From the NCBI GenBank assembly GCA_033782935.1, contig JAWQEG010000279.1, forward strand, positions 2,814,001 to 2,878,000: a stretch of DNA of 64,000 bases, written 5' to 3'. A program made the translations under genes and the position numbers. This document shows positions 10,196 to 24,700 of this stretch, piece by piece (position 1 is the stretch's first letter; the number at the start of each line of letters is the position of its first letter). The stretch is from Petrolisthes cinctipes (taxonomy: Eukaryota; Arthropoda; Malacostraca; Decapoda; Porcellanidae). A model generated the notes under the pieces. That model ran no database searches, was not told where the DNA came from, and saw only the letters and a program-made list of their open reading frames with translations.

Positions 10196-11341
10196 CAGAT
10201 CGCTTCTGGGACCCCTAAATATCGAATTTTCGGGTGTTTTGGGACTGAATTTGAGATATCGACTTTTTGGCACCTAAAAGATCGATTTTTAGCATGTTTT
10301 TAGCCTATATTTTGAAAATATTCTAGCACTGTACAGATCGCTTCTGGGACCCCAAAATATCGAATTTGCGGGTGTTTAGGGCCAGAATTTGAGATATAAA
10401 CGGGTACAGAAGATGCATGCACATATCGACTTTTGGGCACCTAAAAGATCGATTTTCAGTATGTTTTTGGCCTGTATTTTGAAAATACTCTAACACGGAG
10501 TAGGCATGTACAGATACCTTCTGGGACCTCTAAATATCGAATTTTCGGGTGTTTTGGGACTGAATTTGAGATATCGATTTTTTGGCACCTAAAATATCGA
10601 TTTTCAGCATGTTTTTAGCCTATATTTTGAAAATATTCTAGCACTGTGTAGGCATGTACAGATTGCTTCTGGGACCCCAAAATATTGAATTTTCGGGTGT
10701 TTTGAGCCTGAATTTGAGATATAAACGGGTACAGAAGATACATGCACATATTGACTTTGGGCATCTAAAATATCGATTTTCAGCATGTTTTGGGCCTGTA
10801 TTTTGAAAATACTCTAACACTGAGTAGGCATGCACAGATTGCTTCTGGGACCTCAAAATATTGAATTTTCGGGTGTTTTGAGCCTGAATTTGAGATATAA
10901 ACGGGTACTGAAGATGCATGCACATATCGACTTTTGTGCACCTAAAAGATCGATTTTCAGTATGTTTTGAGCATGTATTTTGAAAATACTCTAACACGGA
11001 GTAGGCATGTACAGATCGCTTCTGGAACCCCTAAATATCGAATTTTCGGGTGTTTTGGGACTGAATTTGAGATATCGACTTTTTGGCACCTAAATGATCG
11101 ATTTTTAGCATGTTTTTAGCCTATAGTTTGAAAATATTCTAGTACTGTACAGATTGCTTCTGGGGCCCCAAAATATTGAATTTTCGGGTGTTTTGAGCCT
11201 GAATTTGAGATATAAACGGGTACAGAAGATACATGCACATATTGACTTTGGGCACCACAAATATCGATTTTCAGCATGTTTTGGGCCTGAATTTTGAAAA
11301 TACTCTAACACGGAGTAGGCATGTACAGATCGCTTCTGGGA
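9518..11341 (+). repeat. Copy 1 of a 1.8-kb duplication (spacing 3,086 bp)
   Basis: Paired with 12604-14427. Between 9695 and 11341 I read only four differences, all transitions: C/T at 10369/13455, G/A at 10576/13662, C/T at 10833/13919 and C/T at 10908/13994. Shared private markers include GTGTTTAGGGACTG, TTTTTTGCCACC, TTGACTTTTGGCATC, CTGGGACCTCAAAATATTG, CTGGAACCCC and CCTATAGTTTG. Confidence 0.88.
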
Positions 11342-12603
11342 CCCCTAAATATCGAATTTTCGGGTGTTTTGGGACTGAATTTGAGATATCGACTTTTTGG
11401 CACCTAAAAGATCGATTTTTAGCATGTTTTTAGCCTATATTTTGAAAATATTCTAGTACTGTACAGATTGCTTCTGGGGCCCCAAAATATTGAATTTTCG
11501 GGTGTTTTGAGCCTGAATTCGAGATATAAACGGGTACAGAAGATACATGCACATATTGACTTTGGGCACCACAAATATCGATTTTCAGCATGTTTTGGGC
11601 CTGAATTTTGAAAATACTCTAACACGGAGTAGGCATGTACAGATCGCTTCTGGGACCCCAAAATATCGAATTTTCGGGTGTTTTGGGACTGAATTTGAGA
11701 TATCGACTTTTTGGCACCTAAAAGATCGATTTTTAGCATGTTTTTAGCCTATATTTTGAAAATATTCTAGCACTGAGTAGGCATGTACAGATTGCTTCTG
11801 GGACCCCAAAATATTGAATTTTCGGGTGTTTTGAGCATGAATTTGAGATATAAACGGGTACAGAAGATATATGCACATATTGACTTTGGGCACCAAAAAT
11901 ATCGATTTTCAGCATGTTTTGGGCCTGAATTTTGAAAATACTCTAACACGGAGTAGGCATGTACAGATCGCTTCTGGGACCCCAAAATATCGAATTATCG
12001 GGTGTTTAGGGCCAGAATTTGAGATATAAACGGGTACAGAAGATGCTTGCACATATCGACTTTTGGGCACCTAAAAGATCGATTTTCAGTATGTTTTTGG
12101 CCTGTATTTTGAAAATACTCTAACACGTAATAGGCATGTACAGATACCTTCTGGGACCTCTAAATATCGAATTTTCGGGTGTTATGGGACTGAATTTGAT
12201 ATATCGATTTTTTGGCACCTAAAATGTCGATTTTTAGCATGTTTTTAGCCTATATTTTGAAAATATTCTAGCACTGAGTAGGCATGTACAGATTGCTTCT
12301 GGGACCCCAAAATATTGAATTTTTGGGTGTTTTGAGCCTGAATTTGAGATATAAACGGGTACTGAAGATGCATGCACATATCGACTTTTGTGCACCTAAA
12401 AGATCGATTTTCAGTATGTTTTGAGCATGTATTTTGAAAATACTCTAACACGGAGTAGGCATGTACAGATCGCTTCTGGGACCCCTAAATATCGAATTTT
12501 CGGGTGTTTTGGGACTGAATTTGAGATATCGACTTTTTGGCACCTAAAAGATCGATTTTTAGCATGTTTTTAGCCTATATTTTGAAAATATTCTAGCACT
12601 GTA
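11342..12603 (+). repeat. Satellite between the two 1.8-kb copies
   Basis: It contains the rest of a 314-bp dimer from 11326, a trimer from 11640, a dimer at 12141-12465 and a 138-bp S monomer at 12466-12603. The part from 11640 carries AGAAGATATATGCACATATT, GAATTATCGGG and AAGATGCTTGCACATATC, which recur near 15.7, 17.7 and 31.6 kb and so link this stretch to the large duplication downstream. No genes are present. Confidence 0.8.
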
Positions 12604-14427
12604 CAGATCGCTTCTGGGACCCCAAAATATCGAATTTGCGGGTGTTTAGGGCCAGAATTTGAGATATAAACGGGTACAGAAGATGCATGCACATATCGAC
12701 TTTTGGGCACCTAAAAGATCGATTTTCAGTATGTTTTTGGCCTGTATTTTGAAAATACTCTAACACGGAGTAGGCATGTACAGATACCTTCTGGGACCTC
12801 TAAATATCGAATTTTCGGGTGTTTAGGGACTGAATTTGAGATATCGATTTTTTGCCACCTAAAATATCGATTTTCAGCATGTTTTTAGCCTATATTTTGA
12901 AAATATTCTAGCACTGTGTAGGCATGTACAGATTGCTTCTGGGACCCCAAAATATTGAATTTTCGGGTGTTTTGAGCCTGAATTTGAGATATAAACGGGT
13001 ACAGAAGATACATGCACATATTGACTTTTGGCATCTAAAATATCGATTTTCAGCATGTTTTGGGCCTGTATTTTGAAAATACTCTAACACTGAGTAGGCA
13101 TGTACAGATTGCTTCTGGGACCCCAAAATATTGAATTTTTGGGTGTTTTGAGCCTGAATTTGAGATATAAACGGGTACTGAAGATGCATGCACATATCGA
13201 CTTTTGTGCACCTAAAAGATCGATTTTCAGTATGTTTTGAGCATGTATTTTGAAAATACTCTAACACGGAGTAGGCATGTACAGATCGCTTCTGGGACCC
13301 CTAAATATCGAATTTTCGGGTGTTTTGGGACTGAATTTGAGATATCGACTTTTTGGCACCTAAAAGATCGATTTTTAGCATGTTTTTAGCCTATATTTTG
13401 AAAATATTCTAGCACTGTACAGATCGCTTCTGGGACCCCAAAATATCGAATTTGTGGGTGTTTAGGGCCAGAATTTGAGATATAAACGGGTACAGAAGAT
13501 GCATGCACATATCGACTTTTGGGCACCTAAAAGATCGATTTTCAGTATGTTTTTGGCCTGTATTTTGAAAATACTCTAACACGGAGTAGGCATGTACAGA
13601 TACCTTCTGGGACCTCTAAATATCGAATTTTCGGGTGTTTTGGGACTGAATTTGAGATATCAATTTTTTGGCACCTAAAATATCGATTTTCAGCATGTTT
13701 TTAGCCTATATTTTGAAAATATTCTAGCACTGTGTAGGCATGTACAGATTGCTTCTGGGACCCCAAAATATTGAATTTTCGGGTGTTTTGAGCCTGAATT
13801 TGAGATATAAACGGGTACAGAAGATACATGCACATATTGACTTTGGGCATCTAAAATATCGATTTTCAGCATGTTTTGGGCCTGTATTTTGAAAATACTC
13901 TAACACTGAGTAGGCATGTACAGATTGCTTCTGGGACCTCAAAATATTGAATTTTCGGGTGTTTTGAGCCTGAATTTGAGATATAAACGGGTATTGAAGA
14001 TGCATGCACATATCGACTTTTGTGCACCTAAAAGATCGATTTTCAGTATGTTTTGAGCATGTATTTTGAAAATACTCTAACACGGAGTAGGCATGTACAG
14101 ATCGCTTCTGGAACCCCTAAATATCGAATTTTCGGGTGTTTTGGGACTGAATTTGAGATATCGACTTTTTGGCACCTAAATGATCGATTTTTAGCATGTT
14201 TTTAGCCTATAGTTTGAAAATATTCTAGTACTGTACAGATTGCTTCTGGGGCCCCAAAATATTGAATTTTCGGGTGTTTTGAGCCTGAATTTGAGATATA
14301 AACGGGTACAGAAGATACATGCACATATTGACTTTGGGCACCACAAATATCGATTTTCAGCATGTTTTGGGCCTGAATTTTGAAAATACTCTAACACGGA
14401 GTAGGCATGTACAGATCGCTTCTGGGA
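12604..14427 (+). repeat. Copy 2 of the 1.8-kb duplication (spacing 3,086 bp)
   Basis: It matches 9518-11341. The match ends where copy 1 continues as an S monomer (CCCCTAAATATCG at about 11342) and copy 2 as an L2-like monomer (CCCCAAAATATCG, then GTTTTGGGCCAGAATTTG). Copy 2 carries the derived T at 13455, A at 13662 and T at 13994. Confidence 0.88.
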
Positions 14428-14588
14428 CCCCAAAATATCGAATTTTCGGGTGTTTTGGGCCAGAATTTGAGATATAAACGGGTACAGAAGATGCAAGCAC
14501 ATATTGACTTTTGGGCACCTAAAAGATCGATTTTCAGTATGTTTTTGGCCTGTATTTTGAAAATACTCTAACACGGAGTAGGCATGTA

Positions 14589-15266
14589 CAGATACCTTCT
14601 GGGACCTCTAAATATCGAATTTTCGGGTGTTTTGGGACTGAATTTGAGATATCGATTTTTTGGCACCTAAAATGTCGATTTTTAGCATGTTTTTAGCCTA
14701 TATTTTGAAAATATTCTAGCACTGAGTAGGCATGTACAGATTGCTTCTGGGACCCCAAAATATTGAATTTTCGGGTGTTTTGAGCCTGAATTTGAGATAT
14801 AAACGGGTACAGAAGATACATGCACATATTGACTTTGGGCACCAAAAATATCGATTTTCAGCATGTTTTGGGCCTGAATTTTGAAAATACTCTAACACGG
14901 AGTAGGCATTTACAGATCGCTTCTGGGACCCCAAAATATCGAATTTTCGGGTGTTTAGGGCCAGAATTTGAGATATAAACGGGTACAGAAGATGCATGCA
15001 CATATCGACTTTTGGGCACCTAAAAGATCGATTTTCAGTATGTTTTTGGCCTGTATTTTGAAAATACTCTAACACGGAGTAGGCATGTACAGATCGCTTC
15101 TGGGACCCCAAAATATCGAATTTTCAGGTGTTTTGAGCCTGAATTTGAGATATAAACGGGTACTGAAGATGCATGCACATATCGATTTTTGTGCACCTAA
15201 AAGATCGATTTTCAGCATGTTTTGGGCCTGAATTTTGAAAATACTCTAACACGGAGTAGGCATGTA
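14589..15266 (+). repeat. Four-monomer unit S-L-L-L (678 bp)
   Basis: Phase points at 14589, 14737, 14913, 15090 and 15267 give 148, 176, 177 and 177 bp. The last monomer (15090-15266) joins an L2-A-like start (CAGATCGCTTC) to an L2-B middle (TTTTGAGCCTG, TACTGAAG, TTTGTGCACC) and an L1-A end (CAGCATGTTTTGGGCCTGAA). It is therefore a multi-part chimera. Confidence 0.78.
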
Positions 15267-17242
15267 CAGATCGCTTCTGGGACCCCTAAATATCGAATTT
15301 TCGGGTGTTTTGGGACTGAATTTGAGATATCGACTTTTTGGCACCTAAAAGATCGATTTTTAGCATGTTTTTAGCCTATATTTTGAAAATATTCTAGTAC
15401 TGTACAGATTGCTTCTGGGGCCCCAAAATATTGAATTTTCGGGTGTTTTGAGCCTGAATTCGAGATATAAACGGGTACAGAAGATACATGCACATATTGA
15501 CTTTGGGCACCACAAATATCGATTTTCAGCATGTTTTGGGCCTGAATTTTGAAAATACTCTAACACGGAGTAGGCATGTACAGATCGCTTCTGGGACCCC
15601 AAAATATCGAATTTTCGGGTGTTTTGGGACTGAATTTGAGATATCGACTTTTTGGCACCTAAAAGATCGATTTTTAGAATGTTTTTAGCCTATATTTTGA
15701 AAATATTCTAGCACTGAGTAGGCATGTACAGATTGCTTCTGGGACCCCAAAATATTGAATTTTCGGGTGTTTTGAGCATGAATTTGAGATATAAACGGGT
15801 ACAGAAGATATATGCACATATTGACTTTGGGCACCAAAAATATCGATTTTCAGCATGTTTTGGGCCTGAATTTTGAAAATACTCTAACACGGAGTAGGCA
15901 TGTACAGATCGCTTCTGGGACCCCAAAATATCGAATTATCGGGTGTTTAGGGCCAGAATTTGAGATATAAACGGGTACAGAAGATGCTTGCACATATCGA
16001 CTTTTGGGCACCTAAAAGATCGATTTTCAGTATGTTTTTGGCCTGTATTTTGAAAATACTCTAACACGGAATAGGCATGTACAGATACCTTCTGGGACCT
16101 CTAAATATCGAATTTTCGGGTGTTATGGGACTGAATTTGATATATCGATTTTTTGGCACCTATAATATCGATTTTTAGCATGTTTTTAGAATATATTTTG
16201 AAACTATTCTAGCACTGTGTAGGCATGTACAGATTGCTTCTGGGACCCCAAAATATTGAATTTTCGGGTGTTTTGAGCCTGAATTTGAGATATAAACGGG
16301 TACAGAAGATACATGCACATATTGACTTTGGGCATCTAAAATATCGATTTTCAGCATGTTTTGGGCCTGTATTTTGAAAATACTCTAACACTGAGTAGGC
16401 ATGTACAGATTGCTTCTGGGACCCCAAAATATTGAATTTTCGAGTGTTTTTAGCCTGAATTTGAGATATAAACGGGTACTGAAGATGCATGCACATATCG
16501 ACTTTTGTGCACCTAAAAGATCGATTTTCAGTATGTTTTGAGCATGTATTTTGAAAATACTCTAACACGGAGTAGGCATGTACAGATCGCTTCTGGGAAC
16601 CCTAAATATCGAATTTCCGGGTGTTTTGGGACTGAATTTGAGATATCGACTTTTTGGCACCTAAAAGATCGATTTTTAGCATGTTTTTAGCCTATATTTT
16701 GAAAATATTCTAGCACTTAGTAGGCATGTACAGATTGCTTCTGGGACCCCAAAATATTGAATTTTCGGGTGTTTTGATCCTGAATTTGAGATATAAACGG
16801 GTACAGAAGATACATGCACATATTGACTTTGGGCACCAAAACTATCGATTTTCAGCATGTTTTGGGCCTGAATTTTGAAAATACTCTAACACGGAGTAGG
16901 CATGTACAGATCGCTTCTGGGACCCCAAAATATCGAATTTTCGGGTGTTTAGGGCCAGAATTTGAGATATAAACGGGTACTGAAGATGCATGCACATATC
17001 GACTTTTGTGCACCTAAAAGGTCGATTTTCAGTATGTTTTTGGCCTGTATTTTGAAAATATTCTAGCACTGTGTAGGCATGTACAGATTGCTTCTGGGAC
17101 CCCAAAATATTGAATTTTCGGATGTTTTGAGCCTGAATTTGAGATATAAACGGGTACAGAAGATACATGCACATATTGACTTTGGGCATCTAAAATATCG
17201 ATTTTCAGCATGTTTTGGGCCTGTATTTTGAAAATACTCTAA
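15250..17242 (+). repeat. Copy 1 of a local 1,993-bp tandem duplication
   Basis: Landmarks at 15267, 15581 and about 16082 recur at 17260, 17574 and 18075, each exactly 1,993 bp away. Shared markers include CTGAATTCGAGATATAAACG, AGATGCTTGCAC, ACGGAATAGGC and TTCGAGTGTTTTTAGCC. Confidence 0.83.
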
Positions 17243-18740
17243 CACGGAGTAGGCATGTACAGATCGCTTCTGGGACCCCTAAATATCGAATTTTCGGGTG
17301 TTTTGGGACTGAATTTGAGATATCGACTTTTTGGCACCTAAAAGATCGATTTTTAGCATGTTTTTAGCCTATATTTTGAAAATATTCTAGTACTGTACAG
17401 ATTGCTTCTGGGGCCCCAAAATATTGAATTTTCGGGTGTTTTGAGCCTGAATTCGAGATATAAACGGGTACAGAAGATACATGCACATATTGACTTTGGG
17501 CACCACAAATATCGATTTTCAGCATGTTTTGGGCCTGAATTTTGAAAATACTCTAACACGGAGTAGGCATGTACAGATCGCTTCTGGGACCCCAAAATAT
17601 CGAATTTTCGGGTGTTTTGGGACTGAATTTGAGATATCGACTTTTTGGCACCTAAAAGATCGATTTTTAGCATGTTTTTAGCCTATATTTTGAAAATATT
17701 CTAGCACTGAGTAGGCATGTACAGATTGCTTCTGGGACCCCAAAATATTGAATTTTCGGGTGTTTTGAGCATGAATTTGAGATATAAACGGGTACAGAAG
17801 ATATATACACATATTGACTTTGGGCACCAAAAATATCGATTTTCAGCATGTTTTGGGCCTGAATTTTGAAAATACTCTAACACGGAGTAGGCATGTACAG
17901 ATCGCTTCTGGGACCCCAAAATATCGAATTATCGGGTGTTTAGGGCCAGAATTTGAGATATAAACGGGTACAGAAGATGCTTGCACATATCGACTTTTGG
18001 GCACCTAAAAGATCGATTTTCAGTATGTTTTTGGCCTGTATTTTGAAAATACTCTAACACGGAATAGGCATGTACAGATACCTTCTGGGACCTCTAAATA
18101 TCGAATTTTCGGGTGTTATGGGACTGAATTTGATATATCGATTTTTTGGCACCTATAATATCGATTTTTAGCATGTTTTTAGAATATATTTTGAAACTAT
18201 TCTAGCACTGTGTAGGCATGTACAGATTGCTTCTGGGACCCCAAAATATTGAATTTTCGGGTGTTTTGAGCCTGAATTTGAGATATAAACGGGTACAGAA
18301 GATACATGCACATATTGACTTTGGGCATCTAAAATATCGATTTTCAGCATGTTTTGGGCCTGTATTTTGAAAATACTCTAACACTGAGTAGGCATGTACA
18401 GATTGCTTCTGGGACCCCAAAATATTGAATTTTCGAGTGTTTTTAGCCTGAATTTGAGATATAAACGGGTACTGAAGATGCATGCACATATCGACTTTTG
18501 TGCACCTAAAAGATCGATTTTCAGTATGTTTTTGGCCTGTATTTTGAAAATATTCTAGCACTGTGTAGGCATGTACAGATTGCTTCTGGGACCCCAAAAT
18601 ATTGAATTTTCGGATGTTTTGAGCCTGAATTTGAGATATAAACGGGTACAGAAGATACATGCACATATTGACTTTGGGCATCTAAAATATCGATTTTCAG
18701 CATGTTTTGGGCCTGTATTTTGAAAATACTCTAACACTGA
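17243..18740 (+). repeat. Copy 2 of the 1,993-bp duplication, lacking one trimer
   Basis: It matches copy 1 at spacing 1,993 up to about 18,524. It then matches copy 1 at spacing 1,492 (17,029 onward against 18,521 onward). The difference is 501 bp, exactly one trimer, lost in copy 2. In unit 2 of the large duplication the corresponding stretch (31.5-33.2 kb) is present only once. Confidence 0.8.
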
Positions 18741-21700
18741 GTAGGCATGTACAAATTGCTTCTGGGACCCCAAAATATTGAATTTTCGGGTGTTTTGATC
18801 CTGAATTTGAGATATAAACGGGTACAGAAGATACATGCACATATTTACTTTGGGCATCTAAAATATCGATTTTCAGCATGTTTTAGGCCTGTATTTTGAA
18901 AATACTCTAACACTGAGTAGGCATGTACAGATCGCTTCTGGGACCCCAAAATATCGAATTTTCGGGTGTTTATGGCCAGAATTTGAGATATAAACGGGTA
19001 CAGAAGATGCATGCACAAATCGACTTTTGGGCACCTAATGGATCGATTTTCAGTATGTTTTTGGCCTGTATTTTGAAAATACTCTAACACGGAGTAGGCA
19101 TGTACAGACACCTTCTGGGACATCTAAATATCAAATTTTCGGGTGTTTTGGTACTGAATTTGAGATATCGAATTTTTGGCACCTAAAATGTCGATTTTTA
19201 GCATGTTTTTAGACTATATTTTGAAAATATTCTAGCACTGTGTAGGCATGTACAGATTGCTTCTGGGACCCCAAAATATTGAATTTTCGGGTGTTTTGAG
19301 CCTGAATTTGAGATATAAACGGGTACAGAAGATACATGCACATATTGACTTTTGGCATCTAAAATATCGATTTTCAGCATGTTTTGGGCCTGTATTTTGA
19401 AAATACTCTAACTCGGAGTAGGCATGTACAGATCGCTTCTGGGACCCCTAAATATCGAATTTTCGGGTGTTTTGGGACTGAATTTGAGATATCGACTTTT
19501 TGGCACCTAAAAGATCGATTTTTAGCATGTTTTTAGCCTATATTTTGAAAATATTCTAGCACTGTACAGATTGCTTCTGGGACCCCAAAATATTGAATTT
19601 TCGGGTGTTTTGAGCCTGAATTTGAGATATAAACGGGTACAGAAGATACATGCACATATTGACTTTGGGCACCAAAAATATCGATTTTCAGCATGTTTTG
19701 GGCCTGAATTTTGAAAATACTCTAACACGGAGTAGGCATGTACAGATCGCTTCTGGGACCCCAAAATATCGAATTTTCGGGTGTTTAGGGCCAGAATTTG
19801 AGATATAAAACGGGTACAGAAGATGCATGCACATATCGACTTTTGGGCACCTAAAATATCGATTTTCAGTATGTTTTTGGCCTGTATTTTGAAAATACTC
19901 TAACACGGAGTAGGCATGTATAGATACCTTCTGGGACCACTAAATATCGAATTTTCGGGTGTTCTGGGACTGAATTTGAGATATCGATTTTTTGGCACCT
20001 AAAATGTCGATTTTTAGCATGTTTTTAGCCTATATTTTGAAAATATTCTAGCACTGAGTAGGCATGTACAGATTGCTTCTGGGACCCCAAAATATTGAAT
20101 TTTCGGGTGTTTTGAGCCTGAATTTGAGATATAAACGGGTACAGAAGATACATGCACATATTGACTTTGGGCATCTAAAATATCGATTTTCAGCATGTTT
20201 TGGGCCTGTATTTTGAAAATACTCTAACACTGAGTAGGCATGTACAGATTGCTTCTGGGACCCCAAAATATTGAATTTTCGGGTGTTTTGAGCCTGAATT
20301 TGAGATATAAACGGGTACTGAAGATGCATGCACATATCGACTTTTGTGCACCTAAAAGATCGATTTTCAGTATGTTTTGAGCATGTATTTTGAAAATTCT
20401 CTAACACGGAGTAGGCATGTACAGATCGCTTCTGGGACCCTTAAATATCGAATTTTCGGGTGTTTTGGGACTGAATTTGAGATATCGACTCTTTGGCACC
20501 TAAAAGATCGATTTTTAGCATGTTTTTAGCCTATATTTTGAAAATATTCTAGCACTGAGAAGGCATGTACATATTGCTTCTGGGACCCCAAAATATTGAA
20601 TTTTCGGGTGTTTTGAGCCTGAATTTGAGATATAAACGGGTACAGAAGATACATGCACATATTGACTTTGGGCACCAAAAATATCGATTTTCAGCATGTT
20701 TTGGGCCTGAATTTTGAAAATACTCTAACACGGAGTAGGCATGTACAGATCGCTTCTGGGACCTCAAAATATCGAATTTTCGGGTGTTTTGAGCATGAAT
20801 TTGAGATATAAACGGGTACTGAAGATGCATGCACTAGCGACTTTTGTGCACCTAAAAGATCGATTTTCAGTATGTTTTGAGCATGTATTTTGAAAATACT
20901 CTAACACGGAGTAGGCATGTACAGATCGCTTCTGGGACCCCTAAATATCGAATTTTCGGGTGTTTTGGGACTGAATTTGAGATATCGACTTTTTGGCACC
21001 TAAAAGATCGATTTTTAGCATGTTTTTAGCCTATATTTTGAAAATATTCTAGCACTGAGTAGGCATGTACAGATTGCTTCTGGGACCCCAAAATATTGAA
21101 TTTTCGGGTGTTCTGAGCCTGAATTTGAGATATAAACGGGTACAGAAGATACATGCACATATTGACTTTGGGCACCAAAAATATCGATTTTCAGCATGTT
21201 TTGGGCCTGAATTTTGAAAATACTCTAACACGGAGTAGGCATGTACAGATCGCTTCTGGGACCCAAAAATACCGAATTTTCGGGTGTTTAGGGCCAGAAT
21301 TTGAGATATAAACGGGTACTGAAGATGCATACACATATCGACTTTTGTGCACCTAAAAGATCGATTTTCAGTATGTTTTGAGCATGTATTTTGAAAATAC
21401 TCTAACACGGAGTAGGCATGTACAGATCGCTTCTGGGACCCCTAAATATCGAATTTTCGGGTGTTTTGGGACTGAATTTGAGATATCGACTTTTTGGCAC
21501 CTAAAAGATCGATTTTTAGCATGTTTTTAGCCTATATTTTGAAAATATTCTAGCACTGAGTAGGCATGTACAGATTGCTTCTGGGACCCCAAAATATTGA
21601 ATTTTCGGGTGTTTTGAGCATGAATTTGAGATATAAACGGGTACAGAAGATACATGCACATATTGACTTTGGGCACCAAAAATATCGATTTTCAGCATGT

Positions 21701-24700
21701 TTTGGGCCTGAATTTTGAAAATACTCTAACACGGAGTAGGCATGTACAGATCGCTTCTGGGACCCCAAAATATCGAATTATCGGGTGTTTAGGGCCAGAA
21801 TTTGAGATATAAACGGGTACAGAAGATGCTTGCACATATCGACTTTTGGGCACCTAAAAGATCGATTTTCAGTATGTTTTTGGCCTGTATTTTGAAAATA
21901 CTCTAACACGGAATAGGCATGTACAGATACCTTCTGGGACCTCTAAATATCGAATTTTCGGATGTTATGGGACTGAATTTGATATATCGATTTTTTAGCA
22001 CCTATAATATCGATTTTTAGCATGATTTTAGAATATATTTTGAAACTATTCTAGCACTGTGTAGGCATGTACAGATTGCTTCTGGGACCCCAAAATATTG
22101 AATTTTCGGGTGTTTTGAGCCTGAATTTGAGATATAAACGGGTACAGAAGATACATGCACCTATTGACTTTAAGCATCTAAAATATCGATTTTCAGCATG
22201 TTTTGGGCCTGTATTTTGAAAATACTCTAACACTGAGTAGGCATGTACAGATTGCTTCTGGGACCCCAAAATATTGAATTTTCGGGTGTTTTTAGCCTGA
22301 ATTTGAGATATAAACGGGTACTGAAGATGCATGCACATATCGACTTTTGTGCACCTAAAAGATCGATTTTTAGTATGTTTTGAGCATGTATTTTGAAAAT
22401 ACTCTAACACGGAGTAGGCATGTACAGATCGCTTCTGGGAACCCTAAATATCGAATTTTCGGGTGTTTTGGGACTGAATTTGAGATATCGACTTTTTGGC
22501 ACCTAAAAGATCGATTTTTAGCATGTTTTTAGCCTATATTTTGAAAATATTCTAGCACTGAGTAGGCATGTTCAGATTGCTTCTGGGACCCCAAAATATT
22601 GAATTTTCGGGTGTTTTGAGCCTGAATTTGAGATATAAACGGGTACAGAAGATACATGCACATATTGACTTTGGGCACCAAAACTATCGATTTTCAGCAT
22701 GTTTTGGGCCTGAATTTTGAAAATACTCTAACACGGAGTAGGCATGTACAGATCGCTTCTGGGACCCCAAAATATCGAATTTTCGGGTGTTTAGGGCCAG
22801 AATTTGAGATATAAACGGGTACTGAAGATGCATGCACATATCGACTTTTGTGCACCTAAAAGATCGATTTTCAGTATGTTTTTGGCCTGTATTTTGAAAA
22901 TACTCTAACAAGGAGTAGGCATGTACAGATACCTTCTGGGACCTCTAAATATCGAATTTTCGGGTGTTTTGGGACTGAATTTGATATATCGATTTTTTGG
23001 CACCTAGAATGTCAATTTTTAGCATGTTTTTAGCCTATATTTTGAAAATATTCTAGCACTGTGTAGGCATGTACAGATTGCTTCTGGGACCCCAAAATAT
23101 TGAATTTTCGGGTGTTTTGAGCCTGAATTTGAGATATAAACGGGTACAGAAGATAAATGCACATATTGACTTTGGGCATCTAAAATATTTATTTTTAGCA
23201 TGTTTTGGGCCTGTATTTTGAAAATACTCTAGCACTGAGTAGGCATGTACAGATCGCTTCTGGGACCCCAAAATATCGAATTTTCGGGTGTTTAGGGTCA
23301 GAATTTGAGATATAGACGGGTACAGAAGATGCATGCACATACCGACTTTTGGGCACCTAAAAGATCGATTTTCAGTATGTTTTTGGCCTGTATTTTGAAA
23401 ATACTCTAACACGGAGTAGGCATGTACAGATACCTTCTGCGACCTCTAAATATCGAATTTTCGGGTGTTTTGGGACTGAATTTGAGATATCGATTTTTTG
23501 GCACCTAAAATGTCGATTTTTAGCATGTTTTTAGCCTATATTTTGAAAATATTCTAGCACTGAGTAGGCATGTACAGATTGCTTCTGCGACCCCAAAATA
23601 TTGAATTTTCGGGTGTTTTGAGCCTGAATTTGAGATATAAACGGGTACAGAAGATACATGCACATATTGACTTTGGGCATCTAAAATATCGATTTTCAGC
23701 ATGTTTTGGGCCTGTATTTTGAAAATACTCTAACACTGAGTAGGCATGTACAGATTGCTTCTGGGACCCCAAAATATTGAATTTTCGGGTGTTTTGAGCC
23801 TGAATTTGAGATATAAACGGGTACTGAAGATGCTTGCACATATCGACTTTTGTGCACCTAAAAGATCGATTTTCAATATGTTTTAAGCATTTTTTTTTGA
23901 AAATACTCTAACACGGAGTAGGCATGTACAGATCGCTTCTGGGACCCCTAAATATCGAATTTTCGGGTGTTTTGGGACTGAATTTGAGATATCGACTTTT
24001 TGGCACCTAAAAGATCGATTTTTAGCATTTTTTTAGCCTATATTTTGAAAATATTCTAGCACTGAGTAGGCATGTACATATTGCTTCTGGGACCCCAAAA
24101 TATTGAATTTTCGGGTGTTTTGAGCCTGAATTTGAGATATAAACGGGTACAGAAGATACATGCACATATTGACTTTGGGCACCAAAAATATCGATTTTCA
24201 GCATGTTTTGGGCCTGTATTTTGAAAATACTCTAACACGGAGTAGGCATGTACAGATCGCTTCTGGGACCCCAAAATATCGAATTTTCGGGTGTTTAGGG
24301 CCAGAATTTGAGATATAAACGGGTACAGAAGATGCATGCACATATCGACTTTTGGGCACCTAAATGATCGATTTTCAGTATGATTTTGGCCTGCATTTTG
24401 AAAATATTCTAACAAGGAGTAGGCATGTACAGATACCTTCTGGGACCTCTAAATATCGAATTTTCGGGTGTTTTGGGACTGAATTTGATATATCGATTTT
24501 TTGGCACCTAAAATGTCGATTTTTAGCATGTTTTTAGCCTATATTTTGAAAATATTCTAGCACTGTGTAGGCATGTACAGATTGCTTCTGGGACCCCATA
24601 ATATTGAATTTTCGGGTGTTTTGAGCCTGAATTTGAGATATAAACGGGTACAGAAGATACATGCACATATCGACTTTTGTGCACCTAAAAGATCGATTTT

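Noticed and set aside
23885..23902. Run of T near 23.89 kb as a poly-A tail of a retroelement insertion
   Set aside because: The run sits inside a monomer where GCATGTATTTTGAAAA is expected. No target-site duplication or foreign sequence is attached, so it is a local substitution and expansion.
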